Positions 56,591 to 64,000 of a stretch of 64,000 nt of DNA are shown piece after piece. The notes beneath the pieces are model-generated. The model was not told the origin of the DNA, did no database searches, and saw only the letters and a program-made list of their open reading frames with translations. A program made the translations under genes and the position numbers. Source of the DNA: Phytohabitans sp036906915 (GTDB taxonomy: Bacteria; Actinomycetota; Actinomycetes; Mycobacteriales; Micromonosporaceae); assembly GCF_036906915.1 (NCBI RefSeq), contig NZ_JBAKHX010000003.1, positions 1-64,000 on the forward strand, written 5' to 3'. Each line of letters begins with the position of its first letter. Positions within the stretch are counted from its first letter, which is position 1.

Positions 56591-56746
56591 GTGGCGCCGC
56601 TTCGGCGTAAAGATCCATGCCGTGCCCGCTTGCTCGACGCGAGCAACAGCGCGCATCTGATCTGGGACCAGGTCGCCGAGACCGACTCGTTCGCCGCGCA
56701 CAACGCGCAGCGCTTCTATGACACGCGCGCCCTGCGGTCGTTCTGA
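56591..56746 (+). pseudogene. Short coding-like fragment after the tRNA, unidentified
   Basis: An open frame of 51 codons ends at TGA 56744-56746. Its last 39 residues (LLDASNSAHLIWDQVAETD, FAAHNAQRFYDTRALRSF) look like the C-terminal helix of a real enzyme, with plausible codon use. The start region is not convincing and no ribosome-binding site is seen. It may be a truncated remnant left next to the tRNA. I do not recognise the parent family. Confidence 0.4.
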
Positions 56747-56858
56747 ACGCCCGCCGGTCTTCGTGCGGGCACACCACTGTGGATACGCACCGTAACGGCC
56801 TTCCGATCTGGACGTTTTCTCCGATGGATACATCATTCGTATACGAGGGGGAAGCCGA

Positions 56859-57611
56859 ATGGCCGGCACTGAGGCCGATGGCGCCGAATACCGAGCGGCA
56901 CGGCGCCGCATGAACCAGTTCCGCTGGAGCGCGATGGGGCTGGCAGCCGCGGGCGCCGCCGGTCTCGTGTTCGCGAGCGGCATCGCGAGCGCCGATCCGG
57001 CACCGCCGCGTGTGGTCGGGGGCAACCCCAACACGTGTGCTGCGGCTGGGCTCGGCGGCACCATCCTGCTGAGCAGCTCGATGCCGAGCGAGACCGCCAG
57101 CAGCGGCACCGTGAGCGGCAACGGCCTACTCCTCGACGTCACGATCAACTCCGGCTTCACTGCCAGCGGCATCGTTGTGAAGGGCGGGCCCCGGGCGAAC
57201 GCGTACAACGGTCCGTTCACCGGCCCGGTGACCATCGAGGACCTGAGGGCGCCGACGAACCCGGGCGGCCAGCAACCGCAGATCAGCCATTGGTTCGTCT
57301 GTGGCGGGCAGTCGCCCAAGACGACGCCGCCCGCGACGCCGACCTCCAAACCGCCCACCACGCGCCCGACCACGGCACCCACCACGAGGCCGCCGACCAC
57401 GCCGCCGATGACGCCTCCGACCACGGCGCCGGTGACCACGCCGCCCACCACGGCACCGCCGACGGTTGTACCGACCACGCCGCCGTCGACCGGTGGCGAC
57501 CTGCCGACCACGGGTACCCGCGCCGGCCTGTTCATCGGTAGCGCGGTCGCGCTGCTCGCGGCTGGCGTCCTGCTCGTCGCCTTCGTCCGCCGCCGCCGGT
57601 TCGTCGCCTGA
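56859..57611 (+). CDS. Sortase-anchored (LPXTG) surface protein with Thr/Pro stalk
   Basis: The 250-residue protein has a basic N-terminus and signal helix (WSAMGLAAAGAAGLVFASG, cleavage near ASA-DPA), a small globular domain of about 100 residues with a Cys pair, and a Thr/Pro-rich spacer of about 60 residues. It ends with the sorting signal DLPTTG, a membrane helix and RRRRFVA. Sortase would cleave between T and G and link it to peptidoglycan. ATG 56859 has GAGGGGGAAG upstream. No sortase gene is nearby. The binding function is unknown. Confidence 0.9.
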   Translation: MAGTEADGAEYRAARRRMNQFRWSAMGLAAAGAAGLVFASGIASADPAPPRVVGGNPNTCAAAGLGGTILLSSSMPSETASSGTVSGNGLLLDVTINSGFTASGIVVKGGPRANAYNGPFTGPVTIEDLRAPTNPGGQQPQISHWFVCGGQSPKTTPPATPTSKPPTTRPTTAPTTRPPTTPPMTPPTTAPVTTPPTTAPPTVVPTTPPSTGGDLPTTGTRAGLFIGSAVALLAAGVLLVAFVRRRRFVA

Positions 57612-57633
57612 CGCACCTGGTAACCGCTGATCC

Positions 57634-57667
57634 CGAGGGCCGGCGCCGCACGCGGCGCCGGCCCTCG
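57634..57667. terminator. Strong hairpin terminator after the LPXTG protein gene
   Basis: CGAGGGCCGGCGCCG (57634-57648) and its exact complement (57653-57667) enclose a CACG loop. No U-tract follows, but the 15-pair GC stem directly follows the gene. Confidence 0.82.
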
Positions 57668-57791
57668 GCCATACCGATTTCGCCATAGCACGTCGCTGAC
57701 CCGTAACGATGCGGCAGGCGTCGCGAATGACCCTTGCACCGGTTGGCTGCGCAGAGTATCCACGCATGCAAAGGCGTGTATTGGGGGACTC

Positions 57792-60647
57792 ATGCGAAGC
57801 GTGCTCGCCGTTGCCGTCGTCGTCGCAGGATTGATCATCCCGGGGAGCGCAGCGAGCGCCGCGCCATCCACTCCGGCGTCCCCGGCGGGCCTCGCCGCCG
57901 AGACCCACGAATCCAAGGACAAGGACAATCGCGCTGGTCGGGTCGCACCCACCGTCCAGCAGCGAGGCCTCGCCAGCGGCGCGCGCTTCAACGCCCTGGG
58001 TACGCCCAGCGCCCTCGGCCCGGCACGCCAGCCGCTCGCGACCGGACTGCCCGCCGACCCGGTGGCCGCCGCTCGCGAATACCTCGTGCGAAACCAGAGC
58101 CTCTTCGGGCTCGACGAGTCGGCCGTCGCCGGCCTCGACGTGCTGCTCGTCCAGAAGATCGGACCGGGCGCCGTGGTCACGCTGAGGCAGCGCTTCGGTG
58201 ACCTGCCCGCCGGGTACGACGGTCTGGCGTCGATCCTGGTGAACGGTGGCACCGTGGTGCGAGTGACCTCGTCGCTGTCCCGCGACACCGGAGCCCCTGA
58301 GCCGCCGACGCTCGACGCGGCCGACGCCCTCCAGGTTGCCCGCGACGACGTGGGGCTCGCCGCGGAGCAGGTGGCGTCGAGTGCGGTGCGGCTCGTGGCG
58401 GTGCCGACGCCGCTCGACGGACCACGCGCGGCGTACGCCGTCACGCTCAACGGCCGCGCTGCCGCCGACCCGACCGCCGTCGCCACATACGTGGACGCCC
58501 GCACCGGCAAGGTCCTGGTGCGCGAAGACCTCGTCGACTTCGACTCCGACAATCCAATGTGGGCGGTGTTCCCGAGCACCCCACCGAGTACCATCCCGCC
58601 GAACCGCGACCCGCGCGTGCTGTGGTGCCTCGCCCCGGCGCCCCGCTGCGCGCGTACCGCCAGCGACCCGGCCACCGGCCAGGCGTGGGACGTCCTTTCC
58701 GGCGCGCCGACCTTCACCTCGCGGGGCAACTCGGCGGACACCGTGCTCTTCCTCGGCGGCAGCACGACCGCGGTGCCCGCCACGCCCAGCGCCACCCGCG
58801 ACTACATCTACCCGTTCACCGACCAGTGGCGGCAGGCGCGCTGCAACCCGTCCGTGTACACATCGGCCCGGCGCAACGACGCCGATGCCGCCGTCACGAA
58901 CCTCTTCGCCATGCACAACCGGATGCACGACTGGGCGTTCCACCTGGGCTTCACCGAGTCGGCGTGGAACCTCCAGACGGTCAACGTGACCGGCGAGGGC
59001 CTGGGCGGCGACGCCGAGCTGGGCAGGGCGCAGGCCAACGCGCTGGGCGGCAGCCGCAACAACGCCAACCAGAACACGCCGCGCGACGGCCTCATCCCGG
59101 TGACGAACATGTTCCTGTGGCAGCCCGTCGCCGGCGGCGTCTACCCGCCATGTGTCGATGGCGACTACGACATGACCGTGATCGCGCACGAGTACGGCCA
59201 CGCGATCTCCAACCGCATGATCGCCGGGCCGGACGCCGGCATCGGCTCGGCGCAGGGCGGCGCGATGGGCGAGTCGTGGAGCGACCTGCTCGCCGCCGAG
59301 TACCTGTACGAGTACGGGTACCGGGCGGCCGGCGACAGCCCGTTCGTGATCGGCGCCTACGTCACCGGCAACAACGCCAACGGCATCCGCAACTACGACT
59401 CCAGCAAGAGCCCGCTCAACTACTCGGACGTCGGGTACGACCTGGTCGGGCAGCAGGTGCACGCCGACGGCGAGATCTGGAGCGCGACGAACATCCGGCT
59501 CCGCGCGGCTTTCCTCGCCCGGTACGGCAACGGCACGCTGTCGCTGCAGGCCCGGTGCGCCGACGGCCTGGTGCAGGCCGACGCGTGCCCCGGCAACCGG
59601 CGCTGGGCGCAGCTGCTCTTCGACTCGTTCCTGCTCCAGGGCGGCAGCCAGTTCAGCATGCTGGACATGCGCGACAACATGCTGGCCGCCGACCTGGTCC
59701 GCTTCGGCGGGGAGAACCAGCAGCTCATGTGGGACGTGTTCGCCGAGTCCGGGATGGGCCAGGACGCCACGAGCGGCCCGAACGACGCCGACCCGGTGCC
59801 CAGCTTCGCATCCCCGTACGCCCGGAACGCCACCGTCACGCTGCGCGCGGTCGGCGACTCCGAGGGCGCCCCGATCAAGCTGTACGTGGGTGGGTACGAG
59901 GCCCGCGTCACGCCGGTCGCCGACACCGACCCGGAGACCGACCTGCCGGACACGTTCGAGATCGTGCCCGGCAAGCAGTTCCAGCTCGTGGCGGCCGGTC
60001 CCGGCTTCGGGCACCGCAAGTTCACGACGCTCTTCCTGCCCGGTCGCGCCCAGGAGCTCAAGCTCAACCTGCCGCGCAACCTCGCCTCCGGCACATCCGG
60101 CGCTTCCGCGTCGGGACCGGGGCTCAACGTGGACAAACTGATCGACGACACCGAGGGCACCAACTGGGCGTCCCGCGACGGTGTCGCCGGCCGCAGCCTG
60201 ACCGTCGACCTGGCCGGCGAGGGCCGCCATCTGATCAACACGGTCAACGTCAGCGCTCTGCTGCGTCCCGCGATCGAAGGCGACGTCGACGACGGCCCGC
60301 AGAACAGGTACACCGCGCTGCGCTCGTTCGCGGTATGGGCCTGCGACGCCACCGTTGCCGACTGCGCCGCCGACACGAGCTGGCGCCGCGCGTACCGCAG
60401 CGAGTCGAACGCGTTCCCGGCCGGCGCCTTCCGGCCCACCGCACCCACGCTGAGCCTGCGCACGTTCCGGTTCGCGCCGACCAAGGCCACGCACCTGCGG
60501 CTGGAGGTGCTGGCAAGCCAGTGCACCGGCGGTCCGCTGTACGCCGGGGAGCAGGACGACGACCCGGCGGCCGCGACCGACTGCGCGACGGCCAGCGCGT
60601 TCGCGCCGCAGGTCCGCATCTCAGAGTTCCAGGCATTCACCCGATAG
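57792..60647 (+). CDS. Secreted M36 (fungalysin-type) metalloprotease
   Basis: In this 951-residue protein a Sec signal peptide (VLAVAVVVAGLIIPGSAASA) is followed by an FTP-like propeptide and the M36 catalytic domain. The zinc motif is VIAHEYGHAISN (His near 466 and 470) and the third ligand is in GAMGESWSDLLAAEY. The last 200 residues contain a discoidin-like fold (TEGTNWASRDGVAGRSLTVDL) that could bind surfaces. The enzyme should be activated outside by propeptide removal and degrade extracellular protein. ATG 57792 follows TGGGGGACTC weakly. With the subtilase at 19 kb it forms a set of large secreted proteases. Confidence 0.93.
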   Translation: MRSVLAVAVVVAGLIIPGSAASAAPSTPASPAGLAAETHESKDKDNRAGRVAPTVQQRGLASGARFNALGTPSALGPARQPLATGLPADPVAAAREYLVRNQSLFGLDESAVAGLDVLLVQKIGPGAVVTLRQRFGDLPAGYDGLASILVNGGTVVRVTSSLSRDTGAPEPPTLDAADALQVARDDVGLAAEQVASSAVRLVAVPTPLDGPRAAYAVTLNGRAAADPTAVATYVDARTGKVLVREDLVDFDSDNPMWAVFPSTPPSTIPPNRDPRVLWCLAPAPRCARTASDPATGQAWDVLSGAPTFTSRGNSADTVLFLGGSTTAVPATPSATRDYIYPFTDQWRQARCNPSVYTSARRNDADAAVTNLFAMHNRMHDWAFHLGFTESAWNLQTVNVTGEGLGGDAELGRAQANALGGSRNNANQNTPRDGLIPVTNMFLWQPVAGGVYPPCVDGDYDMTVIAHEYGHAISNRMIAGPDAGIGSAQGGAMGESWSDLLAAEYLYEYGYRAAGDSPFVIGAYVTGNNANGIRNYDSSKSPLNYSDVGYDLVGQQVHADGEIWSATNIRLRAAFLARYGNGTLSLQARCADGLVQADACPGNRRWAQLLFDSFLLQGGSQFSMLDMRDNMLAADLVRFGGENQQLMWDVFAESGMGQDATSGPNDADPVPSFASPYARNATVTLRAVGDSEGAPIKLYVGGYEARVTPVADTDPETDLPDTFEIVPGKQFQLVAAGPGFGHRKFTTLFLPGRAQELKLNLPRNLASGTSGASASGPGLNVDKLIDDTEGTNWASRDGVAGRSLTVDLAGEGRHLINTVNVSALLRPAIEGDVDDGPQNRYTALRSFAVWACDATVADCAADTSWRRAYRSESNAFPAGAFRPTAPTLSLRTFRFAPTKATHLRLEVLASQCTGGPLYAGEQDDDPAAATDCATASAFAPQVRISEFQAFTR

Positions 60648-60668
60648 GGGGACGCTCACCCAATCGCC

Positions 60669-60700
60669 CTGCCCGGTGTGGTGTTAGCCACACCGGGCAG
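60669..60700. terminator. Hairpin after the M36 protease gene
   Basis: CTGCCCGGTGTGG and CCACACCGGGCAG form a 13-pair perfect stem around TGTTAG, 21 bases after the stop. There is no U-tract. Confidence 0.8.
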
Positions 60701-60711
60701 CAGCCCAAACC

Positions 60712-60844
60712 GGAATCCGGGTCGTTCGCCGTCGTTGGTCGCCACGGCTCCTAGCGGGATCCGAAAGGTGACCCGGGACGGGAATCCGGGTCGTTCGCCG
60801 TCGTTGGTCGCCACGGCTCCTAGCGGGATCCGAAGGTGACCCGG
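60712..60844. repeat. Two tandem copies of a ~65-bp sequence (69-bp period)
   Basis: The block starting GGAATCCGGGTCGTTCGCCG and ending GGTGACCCGG occurs at 60712-60776 and again at 60781-60844, differing by a single base deletion. It is non-coding, next to the M36 terminator and before a small membrane gene. Each copy contains GTCACC and GGATCC-type short inverted elements. Confidence 0.92.
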
Positions 60845-60876
60845 ACCTGGTTGCGGGGACCGGGCACCATGGGGGT

Positions 60877-61116
60877 ATGTCGTCATTGAATCGCTGGTGG
60901 GCGCGGCTGGCTGCGGCGCTGACCGCCGCCGTGGCCGCTGTGCTGGTGCCGGCGGCGGCCTGGGCCGCCACCAACGAGACCGTACTGGAAGCGGCGCGCC
61001 GACGTCCGCGTAGCGGCGGCTTTGGGCTATTCGCGGGCCTGTGCTGCCTGATCGTGGTGGCGATCGTGGTCATCGGCCTGTTGGTGGTGGTACGCGGCCG
61101 CAACCGTCGCCGCTGA
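60877..61116 (+). CDS. Small membrane protein (79 aa), unknown
   Basis: The protein has a signal-like N-terminus (WWARLAAALTAAVAAVLVPAAAWA), a short polar section with RRRPRSGG, and one membrane helix (FAGLCCLIVVAIVVIGLLVVV) ending in RGRNRRR. It is probably a single-pass membrane protein with two adjacent cysteines in the helix. No family is recognised. It is convergent with the mannosyltransferase gene. Confidence 0.65.
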   Translation: MSSLNRWWARLAAALTAAVAAVLVPAAAWAATNETVLEAARRRPRSGGFGLFAGLCCLIVVAIVVIGLLVVVRGRNRRR

Positions 61117-61133
61117 CGCTCGCTGAGCCGCGG

Positions 61134-61916
61134 TCAGGACAGGCCGCGGTGCTTCCAGCGCAAACGGAACGGCATGACCGCGCTCTCGATCTTCGTGCGC
61201 GTGGTCATCTTGGACGCGCCGACCGTGCGCTCCTCGAAGCGGATCGGCACCTCGATGATCGTGTGGCCGAGCCGGGTGGCCAGGTAGTGCATCTCGACCT
61301 GGAAGCTGTAGCCGTTTGACTGAACCCGGTCGAGGCCGATAGCGCGCAGCGTGTCGGCCCGCCACACCTTGAAGCCAGCCGTCAGGTCGCGGATGCGCAC
61401 GTTGAGCAGCGTGTGGACATAGAAGTTGGCCCAGCCGCTCAACGCCCGCCGGTACAGCGGCCAGTTTTCGTCGAGCTGGCCGCCGGGCACATACCGGGAG
61501 CCGATCACGGCACCTGCCCGGGTGGACAGGAGCGTGCCGAGCAGGCCGGGCAGCGCCTCGGGCGGATGGGACAGGTCGGCGTCCATCTGCGCGACGAACT
61601 CGGCGCCGCCGTCGAGCGCCCGGGTCATCCCGTCGACGTACGCCCGGCCGAGGCCCTCCTTGCCGGCCCGATGCACCGCGATCACCCGATCGGGGTGGCG
61701 GGCGGCCAGCTTGTCTGCGACCTCGCCGGTGCCGTCGGGGGAGTTGTCGTCGGCGATGAGGATTCGCAGCCCGGGCAGCGGCAGCGCGAGAAGCCGCTCG
61801 ACCAGTCGTGGCACGTTGCCGACCTCGTTGTAGGTCGGCACGACGACGGTCAGGGCGGAGTCGCGCCAAGGGGCGGGCAGCTCGACGGGCTGTGCCAGCG
61901 GTTGGGGACCTGTCAC
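61134..61916 (-). CDS. ppm1: Polyprenol-phosphate mannosyltransferase (Ppm1/DPM1-like, GT2)
   Basis: The 260-residue GT2 enzyme begins the fold with LTVVVPTYNEVGNVPRLV. The nucleotide and metal site is AQMDADLSHPPEALP, and the acceptor region has AGFKVWRADTL. It transfers mannose from GDP-mannose to polyprenol phosphate for glycosylation of envelope molecules. It lacks the extra N-terminal apolipoprotein N-acyltransferase domain fused in mycobacterial Ppm1. GTG 61916 lies close to the promoter of purC, which is divergent. Confidence 0.9.
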   Translation of the reverse strand: MTGPQPLAQPVELPAPWRDSALTVVVPTYNEVGNVPRLVERLLALPLPGLRILIADDNSPDGTGEVADKLAARHPDRVIAVHRAGKEGLGRAYVDGMTRALDGGAEFVAQMDADLSHPPEALPGLLGTLLSTRAGAVIGSRYVPGGQLDENWPLYRRALSGWANFYVHTLLNVRIRDLTAGFKVWRADTLRAIGLDRVQSNGYSFQVEMHYLATRLGHTIIEVPIRFEERTVGASKMTTRTKIESAVMPFRLRWKHRGLS

Positions 61917-61996
61917 CGCGCTAGGGTATCGCTGCCGGCCGTCAGCCGTCTGTAACGCTGGGCCACAGGCGCCTCTAGCAGCGCATAAGGAGTGAC

Positions 61997-62827
61997 GTGG
62001 AGCTGTTGCACTCGGGCAAGGTCCGTGATGTGTACACCGACGGTGACGACCTGATCCTGGTCGCCTCCGACCGGGTGTCGGTGTACGACATGGTGCTGCC
62101 GACGCCGATCCCCGACAAGGGCAAGGTGCTGACGAGGCTGTCGCTCTGGTGGTTCGACCAGCTCGCCGACCTGGTGCCGCACCACGTGATCTCGGCGACC
62201 GACGTGCCCGACGAGTTCGCGGGGCGGGCGATCCGGTGCCGGCGGCTGCGGATGGTGCCAGTGGAGTGCATCGCCAGGGGCTACCTGACCGGCCTGGGGC
62301 TGAAGGAGTACGAGAAGTCCGGGTCGGTGTCCGGTATCCGGTTGCCTGACGGCCTGGTGGAGGCCGACCGGCTGCCCGAGCCGGTCTTCACCCCGACGAC
62401 GAAGGCGCCGGTGGGCGAGCACGACGAGTTCATCACGTACGACGACGTGGTGGCCGAGGTCGGTGCCGACACGGCCGCTGAGCTGCGACGGATCACCCTG
62501 GAGGTGTACCGCCGAGGTGCCCGGATCGCGGCCGAGCGCGGGATCGTGATCGCGGACACGAAAATCGAGCTGGGGTGGGCGCCGGACGGCACTCTGGTCC
62601 TGGCCGACGAGGTGCTCACGCCGGACTCGTCACGCTTCTGGCCCGCGGACTCGTGGGTGCCCGGCCGGGTGCAGTTCTCGTTCGACAAGCAGTACCTGCG
62701 GGACTGGGCGACGGGCAAGGGCTGGGACAAGCAGCCGCCCGCTCCGGAGCTCCCGGACGAGGTGGTGGCGGTGACCCGCGCCCGGTACATCGAGGTCTTC
62801 GAGCGGCTGACCGGCGAAACCTGGTAG
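61997..62827 (+). CDS. purC: SAICAR synthetase (PurC)
   Basis: In this 276-residue enzyme of purine synthesis, VELLHSGKVRDVYTDGDDLILVASDRVSVYDMVLP is the typical start. RCRRLRMVPVECIARGYLTGLGLKEY carries substrate-binding residues. It condenses CAIR with aspartate using ATP. GTG 61997 has AAGGAG four bases upstream. The next gene, prs, makes PRPP, the precursor of the same pathway. Confidence 0.96.
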   Translation: MELLHSGKVRDVYTDGDDLILVASDRVSVYDMVLPTPIPDKGKVLTRLSLWWFDQLADLVPHHVISATDVPDEFAGRAIRCRRLRMVPVECIARGYLTGLGLKEYEKSGSVSGIRLPDGLVEADRLPEPVFTPTTKAPVGEHDEFITYDDVVAEVGADTAAELRRITLEVYRRGARIAAERGIVIADTKIELGWAPDGTLVLADEVLTPDSSRFWPADSWVPGRVQFSFDKQYLRDWATGKGWDKQPPAPELPDEVVAVTRARYIEVFERLTGETW

Positions 62828-62840
62828 CACCCCGAACCCG

Positions 62841-62846
62841 TACGAT
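62841..62846 (+). promoter_or_regulatory. Possible -10 element of a leaderless prs transcript
   Basis: TACGAT lies six bases before the GTG start at 62853, the distance expected for a -10 box whose transcript begins at the start codon. No ribosome-binding site is present there. Confidence 0.5.
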
Positions 62847-62852
62847 TTGGGC

Positions 62853-63791
62853 GTGCGTGACATCGCGGTGTTCAGCGGAAGTGCCCACCCTGACCTGGCG
62901 GAAGAGATCTGCGCCCACCTCGGCGTGCCGCTGCACCCGGTACGGGTGTCCCGGTTCGCGAACGACTGCCTGGAAGTACAGCTCGAAGCGAACTGCCGAG
63001 AGCGTGACGTCTACCTGATCCAGCCGCTCGTGCCACCGGTACAGGAGCACCTGGTCGAGCTGCTGCTCATGCTGGACGCCGCACGGGGCGCCTCAGCGGG
63101 CCGGATCACGGTGGTCATGCCCCACTACTCGTATGCCCGGTCGGACAAGAAGGACGCGCCGCGCATCTCGATCGGTGGCCGGCTGGTCGCCGACCTGCTG
63201 AAGACCGCCGGCGCCGACCGGGTGCTGGCGTTGACCCTGCATTCGCCACAGGTGCACGGGTTCTTCAGCATGCCGGTCGACAACCTGCACGCGCTGCGCG
63301 AGTTGGCGGCGTACTTCCGGCAGTACGACCTGAGTGAGACCGTCGTGGTCTCACCCGACCTGGGCAACGCCAAGGAGGCGGCGGCGTTCGCCCGGATGCT
63401 CGGCACGCCGGTCGCGGCGGGTGCCAAGCAGCGGTTCAGCGACGACCGGGTGCAGATCAGCGCGGTGATCGGTGACGTGGCCGACCGCGACGTGATCGTG
63501 CTCGACGACGAGATCGCCAAGGGCAGCACGGTGATCGAGCTGATGGACCACCTGCGCGACCTGAAGGCGCGTTCGATCCGGCTGGCCTGTACACACGGGC
63601 TCTTCGCCGCCGGGGCGCTGGGCCGGCTCAGCGAGCCCGACGACGTACTGGAGATCGTCTGCACCAACACGGTGCCGATCCCGGCCGAGAAGCGGGTGTC
63701 GAAGCTGCGGGTCCTCTCCGTGGCGCCGGCGCTGGCCGAGGCGATGCGCCGCATCCACAACGGCGAGTCAGTGAGCGCCCTCTTCGGCTAG
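62853..63791 (+). CDS. prs: Ribose-phosphate diphosphokinase (PRPP synthetase)
   Basis: The 312-residue enzyme transfers diphosphate from ATP to ribose 5-phosphate. Family motifs include ATP-site YSYARSDKKDAPR, VVSPDLGNAKEAAAFA and the PRPP loop VIVLDDEIAKGSTVIE. The loop departs from the classical VDDMIDTGGT form. It starts at GTG 62853, giving RDIAVFSGSAHPDLAEEI. No ribosome-binding site is visible; the transcript may be leaderless. The 3' end overlaps a convergent gene by 24 bases. Adjacent purC makes a metabolic pair. Confidence 0.93.
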   Translation: MRDIAVFSGSAHPDLAEEICAHLGVPLHPVRVSRFANDCLEVQLEANCRERDVYLIQPLVPPVQEHLVELLLMLDAARGASAGRITVVMPHYSYARSDKKDAPRISIGGRLVADLLKTAGADRVLALTLHSPQVHGFFSMPVDNLHALRELAAYFRQYDLSETVVVSPDLGNAKEAAAFARMLGTPVAAGAKQRFSDDRVQISAVIGDVADRDVIVLDDEIAKGSTVIELMDHLRDLKARSIRLACTHGLFAAGALGRLSEPDDVLEIVCTNTVPIPAEKRVSKLRVLSVAPALAEAMRRIHNGESVSALFG

Positions 63792-64000
63792 CGCCGCGCT
63801 GATCCGCACCGTCGTGCCGCCCGGACCCGTGCGTACCTCCATGCGGTCGCTGAGCTGGCGGGCCAGCCACAGCCCCCAGCCGCCAGCGGTGTCGAGGCGG
63901 GGGCGGTCGTGGTTGCCGAGCCGGGCGTCGTCGATGCCGGCGCCCTCGTCGGAGATCTCGCAGACGACGTCGCGGTTGGCGCGCCACAGCCGGATGCGGC
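63768..64000 (-). CDS. Anti-sigma-factor-type ATP-binding protein, C-terminal part (runs off the right edge)
   Basis: A minus-strand frame enters from the right edge and stops at 63768. It reads RIRLWRANRDVVCEISDEGAG, then GGWGLWLARQLSDRMEVRTGPGGTTVRIS. The D-x-G-x-G and GWGLWLARQ boxes are the N- and G-boxes of the HATPase domain of SpoIIAB/RsbW-like kinases. The start lies outside the window. It overlaps the prs 3' end by 24 bases. Confidence 0.8.
   Translation of the reverse strand, partial: RIRLWRANRDVVCEISDEGAGIDDARLGNHDRPRLDTAGGWGLWLARQLSDRMEVRTGPGGTTVRISAALAEEGAH

Noticed and set aside
57126..60494. 1122-codon open frame antisense to the M36 protease gene
   Set aside because: Same reason: high-GC shadow frame with Gly/Arg/Val-rich, non-homologous translation, while the opposite strand has a clear M36 protein.

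Overview
The window looks like a chromosomal segment of a high-GC actinomycete, most likely a member of the Micromonosporaceae. This is inferred from the very GC-rich third codon positions, the many GTG starts, the mycothiol-related genes (mshB, a mycoredoxin), a WhiB7-type regulator with an AT-hook, the AdnAB recombination nuclease, and scattered repeats built on GATCAAGGG. Two blocks follow mycobacterial gene neighbourhoods as I remember them: mshB/fdxA/dapC/dapD/dapE/LOG resembles the Rv1170-Rv1205 region, and adnA/adnB/nudC/mrx1/uvrD2/whiB7/ABC1 kinase/DUF2342/PDZ-Lon/UPF0182 resembles Rv3202c-Rv3193c. No phage, transposase, CRISPR array or obvious biosynthetic cluster is present.

Layout. 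0-3.1 kb is accessory: the tail of one cytochrome P450, a complete second P450, an MFS exporter and a doubly broken Uma2-type nuclease. 3.3-9.1 kb is a full oligopeptide/dipeptide ABC importer operon (two ATPases, two permeases, lipoprotein), with a strong hairpin before the binding protein. 9.2-16 kb holds a DPP IV-like peptidase, the mycothiol deacetylase MshB, two small membrane proteins associated with long inverted repeats and a 14-bp tandem array, a GNAT protein, the 7Fe ferredoxin and DapC. 16-27 kb carries a membrane GGDEF-EAL protein, a large secreted subtilase, dapD and dapE facing away from each other, two LOG-family proteins and a secreted lamin-tail protein.

27-33.6 kb is the AdnAB helicase-nuclease pair. 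33.6-40.7 kb is a more variable block (ArsR regulator with its MFS partner, small membrane proteins, an ABC ATPase relic, a probably frameshifted membrane gene, and a paired M16 peptidase). 40.7-49.3 kb is the NudC-UvrD2-WhiB7 neighbourhood, interrupted by an XRE/DUF397 pair. Its most striking non-coding feature is the whiB7 leader, with an 88-codon upstream ORF and a long terminator-like stem just before whiB7. Just beyond, three close matches to the DnaA box lie within 62 bp upstream of a ThiF-like gene of unknown role.

49.7-64 kb contains a YgjP-type peptidase, DUF2342, a PDZ-Lon membrane protease, UPF0182, an initiator tRNA, an LPXTG surface protein, a secreted M36 metalloprotease, polyprenol-phosphate mannose synthase, purC, a probably leaderless prs and the 3' end of an anti-sigma-type ATPase.

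As a whole the segment is mainly housekeeping (lysine/DAP synthesis, redox buffering, DNA repair, purine synthesis, protein secretion) with a stress and antibiotic-response hub around whiB7. The best candidates for undescribed biology are regulatory or structural DNA elements: the whiB7 leader, the DnaA-box cluster, the long inverted repeats around a membrane gene, and a palindrome shared by two loci. All assignments come from reading the sequence; no database search was possible.
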